This document shows positions 8,842-16,326 of a stretch of DNA of 64,000 bases, piece by piece. This stretch comes from Rhizobiales bacterium PAR1 (GTDB lineage Bacteria > Pseudomonadota > Alphaproteobacteria > Rhizobiales > Beijerinckiaceae). Position numbers and translations under genes: made by a program. Below the pieces are notes generated by a model. It searched no databases and was not told the DNA's origin. It saw nothing but the letters and a program-made list of their open reading frames with translations. The stretch spans positions 325,802 to 389,801 of the forward strand of contig NKIW01000004.1 in the NCBI GenBank assembly GCA_002256205.1, read 5' to 3'. The stretch's first letter is position 1. Each line of letters starts with the position of its first letter.

Positions 8842-9650
8842 GGCGTGACCTCCTGCGCCGGAGCGGCTTTGCCGATGGCGGGGGTATCCGTTATGCCCGC
8901 GAGGACTTCGGCGATATGCCGGACTTCGACCTTCGAACCTTGCCGGGAGAGTTTGCCGGCCATGTTGAGGAGGCAGCCGAGATCACCGGCGAGCAGCGTT
9001 CCGGCTTCGCTGGCCTCGACATTGTTGCTCTTTTCCGTGACGATCTTGTCGGAAATCTCGCTGTATTTCACAGCAAAGGTGCCGCCAAATCCGCAGCACA
9101 CGTCGTTGTCCTTCATCTCGACGAGGCGAAGGCCCTGAACCGAGGCAAGAAGCTGTCGCGGCTGGCTCTGTATCCCGAGTTCGCGCAGGCCCGAGCAGCT
9201 GTCATGATAAGTTACGGTGCCGTCAAACGTCGCGGAAACACCGGTAATGCCGAGCACGCCGGTCAGGAAGGAGATCAGCTCGAAGGTTTTGGCGGCAAGG
9301 CGTTCGGCGCGCCCGGCAAGGTTGGGATCGCCCGCGAATAGCTCGGGATAATGCTTGATGATCATGCCGCCGCAGGAGCCGGAGGGCACAACGACATAAT
9401 CGAAGCGCTCGAATTCGGCGATCATCTGCAAGGCGAGCGCCTTGGCGGTCTTGCGATCCCCGGAATTATAGGCAGGCTGGCCGCAGCAGGTTTGCGACGG
9501 CACCTCGACGATGCAGCCTGCATCTTCCAGCAGCTTGGCGGCAGCGAAGCCGATGGTCGGGCGCATCGTATCGACAAGGCAGGTGGCAAAAAGCGCGACG
9601 CGCTTGCCCTGACGCCCGGCAGAGGGGGCCGATGTGGGTGATGAAACCAA
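8838..9650 (-). CDS. lutA: Lactate utilisation Fe-S protein LutA
   Basis: CCG-domain (cysteine-rich) protein of the LutA/YkgE/GlpC type. Motifs: VALFATCLVDTMRP near the N-terminus, SQTCCGQPAYNSG, SGSCGG, and CCGFGGTFAVKY, the paired-cysteine sites that bind Fe-S clusters in heterodisulfide-reductase-like proteins. The frame stays open to an ATG at 9797, but homology begins only at VALFATC. I place the start at TTG 9650 (about 270 residues), without a convincing ribosome-binding site, so this start is uncertain. First gene of the lut unit, overlapping lutB by 4 bases. Confidence 0.88.
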   Translation of the reverse strand: MVSSPTSAPSAGRQGKRVALFATCLVDTMRPTIGFAAAKLLEDAGCIVEVPSQTCCGQPAYNSGDRKTAKALALQMIAEFERFDYVVVPSGSCGGMIIKHYPELFAGDPNLAGRAERLAAKTFELISFLTGVLGITGVSATFDGTVTYHDSCSGLRELGIQSQPRQLLASVQGLRLVEMKDNDVCCGFGGTFAVKYSEISDKIVTEKSNNVEASEAGTLLAGDLGCLLNMAGKLSRQGSKVEVRHIAEVLAGITDTPAIGKAAPAQEVTP

Positions 9651-9820
9651 GTTGTTTACGGGGCAGAGCCCGCCTCCCGGTGAAATCCTGGGCGGGATCG
9701 AGCCCCGTTCCTGAGCCGGTTGTAAGGGGCGCAGGAGGCATTTCGCAAGTCGTTTCGAAGCCGCAACGCGGCAGCACCCCTGCGCTTTACGAAACATTGG
9801 CCTGCAAAAACGTCTGGCCG

Positions 9821-10132
9821 TTAAAGCCCGGCCTGCCGCATCACCACTGCAACGGAAACACCTGCGATGAGCGCGATAAGGTCATTGCGCCCCATACGCG
9901 AGAGCACTATCGCGGTCAGGATCGCTGCGGCTGCGGAGGCGCCATCCGACATCACCAGCGGAGCAAAGGTCGCCGCAGCAACAGCGCCCGGCAGGGAACG
10001 GAAGCCGTTCTCAAGGCGCGGTCCCATCGGGATGAAACGCATCAGGAAAAAACCGGAGAGGCGCAGGAAAATCGTTACCGCGGACATCGCGAAAATCGCG
10101 GCAAGCGTGCCGGTGCTGGCGTCGAAGATCAC
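9821..10132 (-). CDS. azlD: AzlD family branched-chain amino acid exporter subunit
   Basis: 103-residue integral membrane protein with three or four hydrophobic helices (around residues 8-32, 50-80 and 83-98). It contains the AzlD-type motif FLRLSGFFLMRF and the RSLPGAVAAATFAPL segment. The GTG start (10132) overlaps the azlC stop codon as GTGA, the usual coupling for this pair. AzlC and AzlD form a two-component exporter of branched-chain amino acids or related compounds in the inner membrane. A longer open frame upstream in this phase is antisense noise over azlC. Confidence 0.85.
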   Translation of the reverse strand: MIFDASTGTLAAIFAMSAVTIFLRLSGFFLMRFIPMGPRLENGFRSLPGAVAAATFAPLVMSDGASAAAAILTAIVLSRMGRNDLIALIAGVSVAVVMRQAGL

Positions 10133-10896
10133 GCTTTGCCCTCCCCGCTCGCACCGACGGGCGGCGTGAGCATTGCCGCGGTGACGAGCCCCACCATCGC
10201 ACCGATCACCACATGGACCGACCCGCCGAATTGGCGCTGGATGAGGTATCCGGTCAGCCCTGCAGCGATCCACGCGATGGTATCGCCGCGCCCCTGCCAG
10301 AGCCGGGCGACCATGGCGGAGAAAAAGACGGGCATCACAAGATCGATGCCGAAAGCGCGGGCGTCGCGCGTCAGACTGCCAAGCAGGAAGCCAGGTATCG
10401 GGGCGATCATCCAGGTCGCCCAGAGGACTAGCCCGGAGCCAAGAAAGATGCCCATGTCGCGCCCGCCTTCGGCATAATAGCGTTGGCCGAGCACGTAACC
10501 GGCATCGGTCATCGTCAACAGCGCGGGATAGGCAACGTGCGATGGCGCCTGCTGAAACCACGGACGCAGCGCCGCGCTCATCAGGAACAGGCGGGCGTTG
10601 ATCGTCGCGGTAATCAACGCGATATTGAGAATCGCAGCGGCATTCCAGCTTTCTTGCCAGAAGCCAAGCGCCACGAGCTGCGCCGCACCGGCATAAACAA
10701 AAAGGTTCATGGCGTTGAGTTCGGTCAGAGTGAGGCCTTTCTGCGCCGCGACAGCACCGACCGCTGCACCGAACAGTGACACCGGCAGAATGACCGGCGC
10801 GATCATCCGGGCGCCGAGAATCAACCCGGTCATGGTGAGCGGTGCGGCGAGGCCCGCCTGACGTGATGACATCGATGCTGTGTCCGGAATGACCAT
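10129..10896 (-). CDS. azlC: AzlC family branched-chain amino acid permease
   Basis: About 255 residues from the ATG at 10896; an ATG at 10875 is also possible, and neither has a strong ribosome-binding site. Several transmembrane helices are visible: GARMIAPVILPVSLFGAAVG, the conserved NLFVYAGAAQLVAL, the NARLFLMSAAL loop and MTDAGYVLGQRYY, all characteristic of AzlC. Forms the export pore with AzlD, encoded by the overlapping downstream gene. Divergent from the phosphopantetheinyl transferase, with about 95 bases between. Confidence 0.87.
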   Translation of the reverse strand: MVIPDTASMSSRQAGLAAPLTMTGLILGARMIAPVILPVSLFGAAVGAVAAQKGLTLTELNAMNLFVYAGAAQLVALGFWQESWNAAAILNIALITATINARLFLMSAALRPWFQQAPSHVAYPALLTMTDAGYVLGQRYYAEGGRDMGIFLGSGLVLWATWMIAPIPGFLLGSLTRDARAFGIDLVMPVFFSAMVARLWQGRGDTIAWIAAGLTGYLIQRQFGGSVHVVIGAMVGLVTAAMLTPPVGASGEGKA

Positions 10897-10991
10897 GCGC
10901 AGGGCTAGCGTGCCAGCAGTGCGCGAAGCTGATAGGATTCGCGGCAAAGTCTGGCACGCTCCCGCGTCAGCCTGCAAGAAAGAAGCGCGTG

Positions 10992-11702
10992 ATGGCGAAG
11001 ACGCCTGAGACGGTGTTCACCCTGATCGGCCCGGAGACGGTCGCCGCCGGCGTTGCCACGCTCCGAGAAGGCAGGCCTGTCGCGGTGCTGGTTCCGGCCG
11101 GCGCCCCCCTACCGCCCCTTCCTCCACCTCTGGAGCGCGACATTCACGCTGCCGAGAACCGCAGGGATCGCGCCGCATTTCTTATGCGCCGCCAACTCGT
11201 ACGCGCTATCGCGCAAGGGACAACAGGCCTGACGTCGGATGCGTTGGCCTTCACCGCCGGACCGCACGGCGCGCCCCAATTTTCCAACCTTCCAGACCTC
11301 CATATCAGCCTTTCGGCACGGGAGGGCCATAGCCTGATCGGCATCGCCCGCGAGCCTATCGGTGTCGATTTTGAGCGGGCGATCCGCGTCGAAGCCTTTC
11401 CGTGGAATGTCATGCGCCCCGAAGAAGCTGCAGCGCTGCGCGCATTGCCCGAATCGCAGCAATCCGACGCGTTCCTCAGTTTCTGGACGTGCAAGGAAGC
11501 GATCCTCAAAGCCCTGGGGAGCGGATTTTCAATCCCCCCCGAAGATCTTTATCTGAGGGAAGGACGGCATTTTTCAGTGCAGGCACCGGGCCAGTGCGTT
11601 GCTGAATCCGGCGCTGTTCGCCTCTCGCAAGCCCGCTGGAATGACGAAACCGGGCATTCCTACGGGATTGCCGTGGCCATACTGTTCCAGCAGACGGGTT
11701 GA
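10992..11702 (+). CDS. 4'-phosphopantetheinyl transferase superfamily protein
   Basis: About 236 residues. Shows the two metal/CoA signatures of the Sfp/AcpS superfamily: IGVDFERAIRVEAF (Mg-binding Asp and Glu) and FWTCKEAILKALGSG (W-x-x-K-E-A-x-x-K). It would transfer the phosphopantetheine arm from CoA to a carrier-protein serine. The two-motif, roughly 240-residue build is the Sfp/Gsp type, which normally serves secondary-metabolite or lysine-pathway carriers rather than fatty-acid ACP. No carrier-protein or synthase gene is in the window, so the partner is unknown. Start: GTG 10989 or ATG 10992, adjacent codons; the ATG is preferred. Confidence 0.85.
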   Translation: MAKTPETVFTLIGPETVAAGVATLREGRPVAVLVPAGAPLPPLPPPLERDIHAAENRRDRAAFLMRRQLVRAIAQGTTGLTSDALAFTAGPHGAPQFSNLPDLHISLSAREGHSLIGIAREPIGVDFERAIRVEAFPWNVMRPEEAAALRALPESQQSDAFLSFWTCKEAILKALGSGFSIPPEDLYLREGRHFSVQAPGQCVAESGAVRLSQARWNDETGHSYGIAVAILFQQTG

Positions 11703-11756
11703 CCATGCAGCGCTTCGACCCATCTGGTAAGAGGCTACCGCTTCAAGGATTGCGCC

Positions 11757-12440
11757 ATGGACATCATTACACCCTATCTGATTCCGCTGCTCCAGATCAT
11801 CTGGATCGACCTGCTGCTTTCCGGCGACAATGCGGTGGTGATTGCGCTGGCCTGTCGCGGCCTTCCGCCCGAACAGCGGAAGATGGGCATTCTGCTCGGC
11901 ACCGCCGTCGCAATCGTGCTTCGCATCCTCTTCGCGCTGATCATCAGCTCGCTGCTAAACATCCCGTTCCTCAAGGCTGTGGGCGGGTTGATGCTGTTCT
12001 GGGTCGCTTTCCAGCTTATCAAGGGCGAGGATGAAGCCCACGGCGAGGTGGCGCAGGCCGATAACCTCTGGAAAGCGGTGCGCACCATCGCCATCGCCGA
12101 TGCTGTGATGAGCCTCGATAATGTTCTTGCGCTGGCTGCCGCCTCCAAGGGCAATATGGGCCTGTTCATCTTCGGCCTGCTGATCACGCTGCCGCTGATC
12201 ATCTACGGCAGCCAGTTGGTGCTCGGGTTGATCGAGCGCTTTCCGATCTTCGTCTGGCTTGGCGCAGCGCTGCTCGGCTGGATCGCCGGGGAGCTGATTG
12301 CGGACGATCCGGGCCTGCAAGCTTTTCTGGGCAAGGATATCCCCAATCTTCTCGGGGCTGCGGTTGGTGCGTTTCTGGTGCTTATCACCGGCTTTCTTTA
12401 TTCGAAGCGACGCCGTAAGTTGTCACCCGACGCACCATAA
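11757..12440 (+). CDS. TerC family integral membrane protein, copy 1
   Basis: 227 residues, about seven transmembrane helices. Carries the TerC motifs LLLSGDNAVVIALACRGLPP and ADAVMSLDNVLALAAAS, whose acidic residues within membrane helices are thought to bind metal ions. The subgroup is often annotated YjbE-type, with suggested roles in metal (Mn) export or metalation of exported proteins; function here is inferred only from family. A charged tail (SKRRRKLSPD) is expected on the cytoplasmic side. It is followed after 18 bases by a closely similar paralogue. Confidence 0.88.
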   Translation: MDIITPYLIPLLQIIWIDLLLSGDNAVVIALACRGLPPEQRKMGILLGTAVAIVLRILFALIISSLLNIPFLKAVGGLMLFWVAFQLIKGEDEAHGEVAQADNLWKAVRTIAIADAVMSLDNVLALAAASKGNMGLFIFGLLITLPLIIYGSQLVLGLIERFPIFVWLGAALLGWIAGELIADDPGLQAFLGKDIPNLLGAAVGAFLVLITGFLYSKRRRKLSPDAP

Positions 12441-12458
12441 GCCGCAGGATATTGCCCC

Positions 12459-13139
12459 TTGTTCGACCAACTCCCTGATTTGTTTCTGCCGATCCTCAAG
12501 ATCATCTGGATCAACATCCTGCTTTCCGGCGACAACGCGGTGGTGATTGCGCTGGCCTGTCGCGGTCTCCCGCCGAGTCAGCGCAGCATGGGCATCGCCC
12601 TCGGCGCGGGCGCGGCTGTGGTGCTGCGGATCATCTTCACCTTCATGACGACGATGCTGATGGGCCTGCCCTGGCTCACCGCCATCGGCTCGCTCCTGCT
12701 GATCTGGATTGCGGTCAAGCTCGTCATCCCGGAGGATACGGACGAAGATTCCATCGCCGGCCATGCCTCGCTGTGGAAAGCGGTACAGACCGTCACCATC
12801 GCGGACCTCGTGATGAGCCTCGATAATGTCGTGGCCATCGCGGCGGCGGCGAATGGCGATATCCGGCTGATCATTTTCGGACTGGTCCTCAGCGTGCCGC
12901 TGGTGATTGCCGGCTCGACGCTGCTGACCAAGATCATCGACCGTTTTCCGATCCTCGTCTGGGCCGGCGCGGCGCTGCTCGGTTGGGTCGCCGGCGAACT
13001 CTTCGTCAAAGACCCTGGCGTCACAGGTACGCTCGGTTGGAAATTCCCGTCGCACAGCGTCGAGATTGCCTGCACTCTTTTCGTGCTCGTGGCGGCCTTC
13101 CTGCTCAAGAAGCGCCACGACGCGGCGCACGCGTCCTGA
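12459..13139 (+). CDS. TerC family integral membrane protein, copy 2
   Basis: 226 residues, starting at TTG 12459 after a GCAGGAT ribosome-binding site. Same fold and motifs as the preceding gene (ILLSGDNAVVIALACRGLPP, ADLVMSLDNVVAIAAAANG). The DNA of the first motif is nearly identical in both genes over about 45 bases, indicating a tandem duplication. The interior has diverged, for example the acidic loop VIPEDTDEDS against KGEDEAHGE, so the two copies may handle different ions or form a heteromer. A strong terminator follows. Confidence 0.87.
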   Translation: MFDQLPDLFLPILKIIWINILLSGDNAVVIALACRGLPPSQRSMGIALGAGAAVVLRIIFTFMTTMLMGLPWLTAIGSLLLIWIAVKLVIPEDTDEDSIAGHASLWKAVQTVTIADLVMSLDNVVAIAAAANGDIRLIIFGLVLSVPLVIAGSTLLTKIIDRFPILVWAGAALLGWVAGELFVKDPGVTGTLGWKFPSHSVEIACTLFVLVAAFLLKKRHDAAHAS

Positions 13140-13170
13140 GCAGATCGTCAGGCCCTTCCAGTCAGACAAC

Positions 13171-13199
13171 AAAAAGGCCGCTCGGAAGCGGCCTTTTTT
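13171..13199 (+). terminator. Rho-independent terminator after terC pair
   Basis: Stem GGCCGCT/AGCGGCC with a 4-base loop, flanked by an A-run on the 5' side and six T residues on the 3' side. A textbook intrinsic terminator, likely to act in both directions. Confidence 0.9.
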
Positions 13200-13215
13200 G
13201 ATGCTCTGCCTTTGA

Positions 13216-13292
13216 TGGTACAGTCGGGTGGATTCGAACCGCCGACCTTCGGTGCCACAAACCGACGCTCTAACCAACTGAGCTACGACTGC
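13216..13292 (-). tRNA. tRNA-His (GTG anticodon)
   Basis: 77 bases including the encoded CCA. Cloverleaf: acceptor GCAGTCG/CGACTGT (first pair G-U), D-stem GCTC/GAGC, anticodon stem TCGGT/ACCGA with loop TTGTGGC (anticodon GTG, histidine), and T-loop TTCGAAT. The discriminator base is A73, not the C73 of most bacteria, which is known for the alphaproteobacterial tRNA-His group that does not use the G-1:C73 identity pair. The T-stem contains one C51-A63 mismatch. Confidence 0.93.
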
Positions 13293-13393
13293 CTATCAAG
13301 GGTGGGGCTTGCCTAGCTTCAATCGCCGCCAATTTCAAGACGGCTTTTTCGACTTCGGTGAATTGTTTGTCTGCCCCGCGTCCGCGGGGCCAC

Positions 13394-13421
13394 AAAAAAG
13401 GCGCGGCGAATGCCGCGCCTT
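13394..13421 (-). terminator. Rho-independent terminator after second phasin
   Basis: Read on the minus strand: a 10-bp stem AAGGCGCGGC/GCCGCGCCTT with a 4-base loop followed by six T residues, 31 bases after the phasin stop. A second GC-rich inverted repeat (GCCCCGCG/CGCGGGGC, 13373-13390) lies just beyond. Confidence 0.85.
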
Positions 13422-13452
13422 CCGTGCTGGAATGGCCCTGAGGCCGGATCCA

Positions 13453-13974
13453 TTAGGCCTTGAACGGCAAGATGATCGAATCCTTGACCGGCTCGACGAC
13501 GTCCGTCGCAACCTTCTTGGCCAGCTCAGCAAGGTGCTTCGAGTTGGCCTGCAGCGCCTCAACCTGGGTCTTGGCGAAATCCTGCTGAAGCTTCACGGCG
13601 TCGGCAACGGTCTTGACACCGAACAGCGACTGGAGATGCGCGAAACCGGCGTTGGTCTGGGCGTGGAAAAGTTCGAGAACCTTGATGTTGAACTCGCGCG
13701 CACCGGACTGGGCGGCAGCAACGCTGGCTTCGAGCTTGTCGGTCGCGGCTTCGGCGTTGCCCTTGAGGGTCGCGTAGTGCGAACGGAGCTGCTCGATGCC
13801 CTTCTCGGCGCTGGCGCGAACTTTCTCCTGAACTTCCGTGACCGGCTTGAGGAAATCGCCCGCAGCAGCGGTGACAGCGGCGGTGGCGGCATCGGTATTG
13901 GCAACAACCTGATCGACAACCTTGGTGGCGGTTTCTTCAATCACGGTGACGGCGGGCTTCTTGGCAACGGCCAT
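13453..13974 (-). CDS. Phasin family protein
   Basis: 173 residues, Ala/Lys/Glu-rich and helical. Matches phasins through FLKPVTEVQEKVRASAEKG, LKGNAEAATDKLEAS, NIKVLELFHAQTNAGFAHL and the VKLQQDFAKTQVEAL segment, the standard central part of the Hyphomicrobiales phasin family. Binds polyhydroxyalkanoate granules. ATG start preceded by AAGGAG. A good terminator lies downstream and a 15-bp perfect palindrome upstream, so it looks like a highly expressed monocistronic gene. The N-terminal AVAKKPAVTVIEE is typical of this group. Confidence 0.9.
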   Translation of the reverse strand: MAVAKKPAVTVIEETATKVVDQVVANTDAATAAVTAAAGDFLKPVTEVQEKVRASAEKGIEQLRSHYATLKGNAEAATDKLEASVAAAQSGAREFNIKVLELFHAQTNAGFAHLQSLFGVKTVADAVKLQQDFAKTQVEALQANSKHLAELAKKVATDVVEPVKDSIILPFKA

Positions 13975-14120
13975 GGTGGTAGCTCCTTGATGTGGGGGGA
14001 ACAGAACCGGGCTGGCTTGTTCCGATCAGCAGTTTCTAAAGGTGGTTCCGGAAATCTCCGGCACCCGGAGAGACCGCAAAAGGGACGCTCCGAAATGACG
14101 CAGTCTCCCTAGCTGATTTT

Positions 14121-14154
14121 TTGCTGCGCTGCAACATTTTTGTGCGTCGCACAA
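14121..14154. promoter_or_regulatory. Candidate PhaR-type operator upstream of phasin
   Basis: Two adjacent inverted repeats 147 bases or more before the phasin start: TTGC-TGCGCT-GCAA at 14121-14134, and TTGTGCG-T-CGCACAA at 14140-14154, a perfect 7+1+7 palindrome. PhaR, the polyhydroxybutyrate repressor, is known to bind TGC-rich inverted sites before phasin genes. The assignment is inference from motif type and position. Confidence 0.4.
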
Positions 14155-14235
14155 TAGTTGCTGATCCTTCCTCGAAGGAAATGCCAGATCGGCGCTTGAC
14201 CTGCCCATACCCGTATGGCAGAGGGACCGCTCGTT

Positions 14236-14310
<75 letters not shown>

Positions 14311-14387
14311 GTCCCCAAAACCGCAGAGAACATCCCCCAGCGCGCCATGCACGGCACGCGGACCAGCCTTGCAACTCGTTCAGGGCT

Positions 14388-15077
14388 TCATTCGGTCGGG
14401 ATTGGCGCCAGCTTGCCGTCGACGACGTGCAAACGCCGCGAGGCCCGCGCAGCAAGATGCGGATCATGTGTAACCACGATCACCGAGCGTCCCCCCTCGC
14501 CCACCAGCGTGCGGATGATCCCGAAGACCTGATCTGTCGAGGCAGTATCGAGGTTGCCGGTCGGCTCGTCCGCGAGAATCACTTTCGGATCATTGGCCAG
14601 AGCGCGCGCAATCGCCACTCTTTGACGCTGCCCGCCGGACATCTGATCCGGGCGCTTGTGGGCGTGCTCCTTCAAACCGAGGCGGGTCAGGAGGTCCATG
14701 GCATGGGCCTCCATCTCGGCGGGAGTGCGCTTTTCCAGCGCCCGCATCGGCAGCATGACGTTATCGAGTGCGGAGAATTCGGCGAGCAGGAAATGGAACT
14801 GGAAGACGAACCCGAGGGTTTCAAGCCGGAGCTTCGCGCGTTCATCCTCCGGCATCCCGGCGGTAGAACGACCCTCAACGAGGATATCGCCCGAGGTCGG
14901 CGAATCAAGAAGGCCCAGGAGATACATCAGCGAGGATTTCCCCGAGCCTGAAGGGCCGGTGATCGCCACGAATTCGCCGGCGTTGATCGCCAGATCAATG
15001 CCGTTGATCAGCGTCGTCTCGACCTCGCCAGGCAGAACACGGGTGATGTTGCGGGCTTCGATCAGCGGTCCGCTCAT
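14388..15077 (-). CDS. ABC transporter ATP-binding protein, LolD/MacB type
   Basis: 229 residues from ATG 15077, which overlaps the permease stop as ATGA. Walker A GPSGSGKSSLMYLLG, Q-loop VFQFHFLLAEFSALDNVMLP, signature [15 protein letters not shown], Walker B ILADEPTGNLD and the H-loop VVTHDPHL are all intact. The FHFLLAEFSALDNV region groups it with the MacB/LolD/FtsE class, which works with FtsX-fold permeases and mechanotransmits rather than carrying substrate through a pore. It forms one unit with the upstream permease and adaptor. No outer-membrane channel gene is adjacent. Confidence 0.9.
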   Translation of the reverse strand: MSGPLIEARNITRVLPGEVETTLINGIDLAINAGEFVAITGPSGSGKSSLMYLLGLLDSPTSGDILVEGRSTAGMPEDERAKLRLETLGFVFQFHFLLAEFSALDNVMLPMRALEKRTPAEMEAHAMDLLTRLGLKEHAHKRPDQMSGGQRQRVAIARALANDPKVILADEPTGNLDTASTDQVFGIIRTLVGEGGRSVIVVTHDPHLAARASRRLHVVDGKLAPIPTE

Positions 15078-16309
15078 GACGCCCCCCGGATGATATCGAC
15101 CGGATTGACGCTCGCGGCCTTCCGCGCCGGCAGCCACGCCGCGATGAACGAGGCACCGAGCGCAATCGAACCGGCCAGCGCATAATGCAGTGGCGCGTAG
15201 ATCACCGGCAGGTGGGTCGCGTCACCGTAGGGCGAGCGAAATTCAAGTGATCCCAGCGCTTGGGTCATCAGGAAGCCGAAGAGGAAACCGGCTCCCATGC
15301 CAATGAAACCGATAATCAGCGCCTCGATCACGAAGATACGTCGCACCACCGCTGCACGGAGCCCCAGCGATTTCATGATCGCGATATCGCGCGTCTTCTC
15401 GTGAGTAATGGTCGAGATGATATTGTAGGTGCCGAAGGAGGCGACCAGCAGGATCGCGCCCACCACCGTGTACATGATGAAATTGCGGATATTGAAAGCG
15501 TTGAGCAGATCCTCATGCGCCTCCTGCCATGAGACTGCCTTGTAGCCAGTCTCGGCCTCAATGCGGGTCGCGAGTTCGCGAGCTTCGAGGGCGTTATCCG
15601 CCTTGAGGCGCAGTTCGTTGATGAGGCCCGTCTGCCCGGCAAGGATTTGCGCGGTCCGGGTCAGCGCGTAGAGCTGGCTGTCGTCGATCTGCGCGACGCC
15701 GGTGCGGAAGATTCCAACCGCCGTCGCAGTCATCGCCTTGCCGCCGCTCGATGAAATCGTGATCGTATTCCCGACGCGCACGCCGAGGCGCTCGGCGAGC
15801 CTTGCCCCGAGAATCACCGCGTTGGAGGCCTTGAGGAGGTTGTCTAGTTGCCCCTCGACCATCTTGCTCGCGACGTTCGAAACGAGAATTTCGCGGCGGG
15901 GATCGATGCCGAGCATCACGGCACCGACATCGCGCCCCGCCTGCCGCAGCAGGATGTTGGCGCGCACGGACGGGGCAATACGCGCCGGCGCCCACCCCTC
16001 AATCTCCGAGATCACCGCGAGCGGATTCTTGATGCCGCGACGTCGATCCACCGTCGAGAGGTTGGAAATCTCGACATCGGCGTAGACTTCGGCTGCGGGC
16101 TGCACGGGTGGCGTTCGGCGCTCATCGCTTACCGTGATATGTGGCAGGGAATCGACGAGTTGTGAGATGAAATCGCGCTGCGAGCCTTCCATCAAGCCGG
16201 CCATCATGACCGAAAAGCCAACACCTGTCGCAACGCCAAGCACACCCACGAGCGTTTGCCGCAGACGGGACCGGATATGCGTGACGGCGATATCGAGGGC
16301 GAGACCCAT
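15074..16309 (-). CDS. ABC transporter permease, FtsX/MacB/LolC fold
   Basis: 411 residues. One N-terminal transmembrane helix (about 15-40), a large periplasmic domain (about 45-280), and three C-terminal helices (about 285-400), the type VII ABC permease layout. Conserved FtsX-domain motifs: YTVVGAILLVASFGTYNII, TREKTRDIAIMKSLG-like (here THEKTRDIAIMKSLGLRA), and LPARKAASVNPVDIIRGAS at the C-terminus. Acts with the adjacent ATPase and adaptor; substrate unknown. Could be DevC-like (glycolipid) or MacB-like (peptide, toxin, lipoprotein). Overlaps the ATPase gene by 4 bases. Confidence 0.87.
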   Translation of the reverse strand: MGLALDIAVTHIRSRLRQTLVGVLGVATGVGFSVMMAGLMEGSQRDFISQLVDSLPHITVSDERRTPPVQPAAEVYADVEISNLSTVDRRRGIKNPLAVISEIEGWAPARIAPSVRANILLRQAGRDVGAVMLGIDPRREILVSNVASKMVEGQLDNLLKASNAVILGARLAERLGVRVGNTITISSSGGKAMTATAVGIFRTGVAQIDDSQLYALTRTAQILAGQTGLINELRLKADNALEARELATRIEAETGYKAVSWQEAHEDLLNAFNIRNFIMYTVVGAILLVASFGTYNIISTITHEKTRDIAIMKSLGLRAAVVRRIFVIEALIIGFIGMGAGFLFGFLMTQALGSLEFRSPYGDATHLPVIYAPLHYALAGSIALGASFIAAWLPARKAASVNPVDIIRGAS

Positions 16310-16326
16310 CGGCTTTCCCTCCAGCC

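Noticed and set aside
10133-10957. Upstream extension of the azlD frame
   Set aside because: Antisense-like, out-of-phase reading of azlC; the GTG at 10132 with the GTGA overlap is the natural start.
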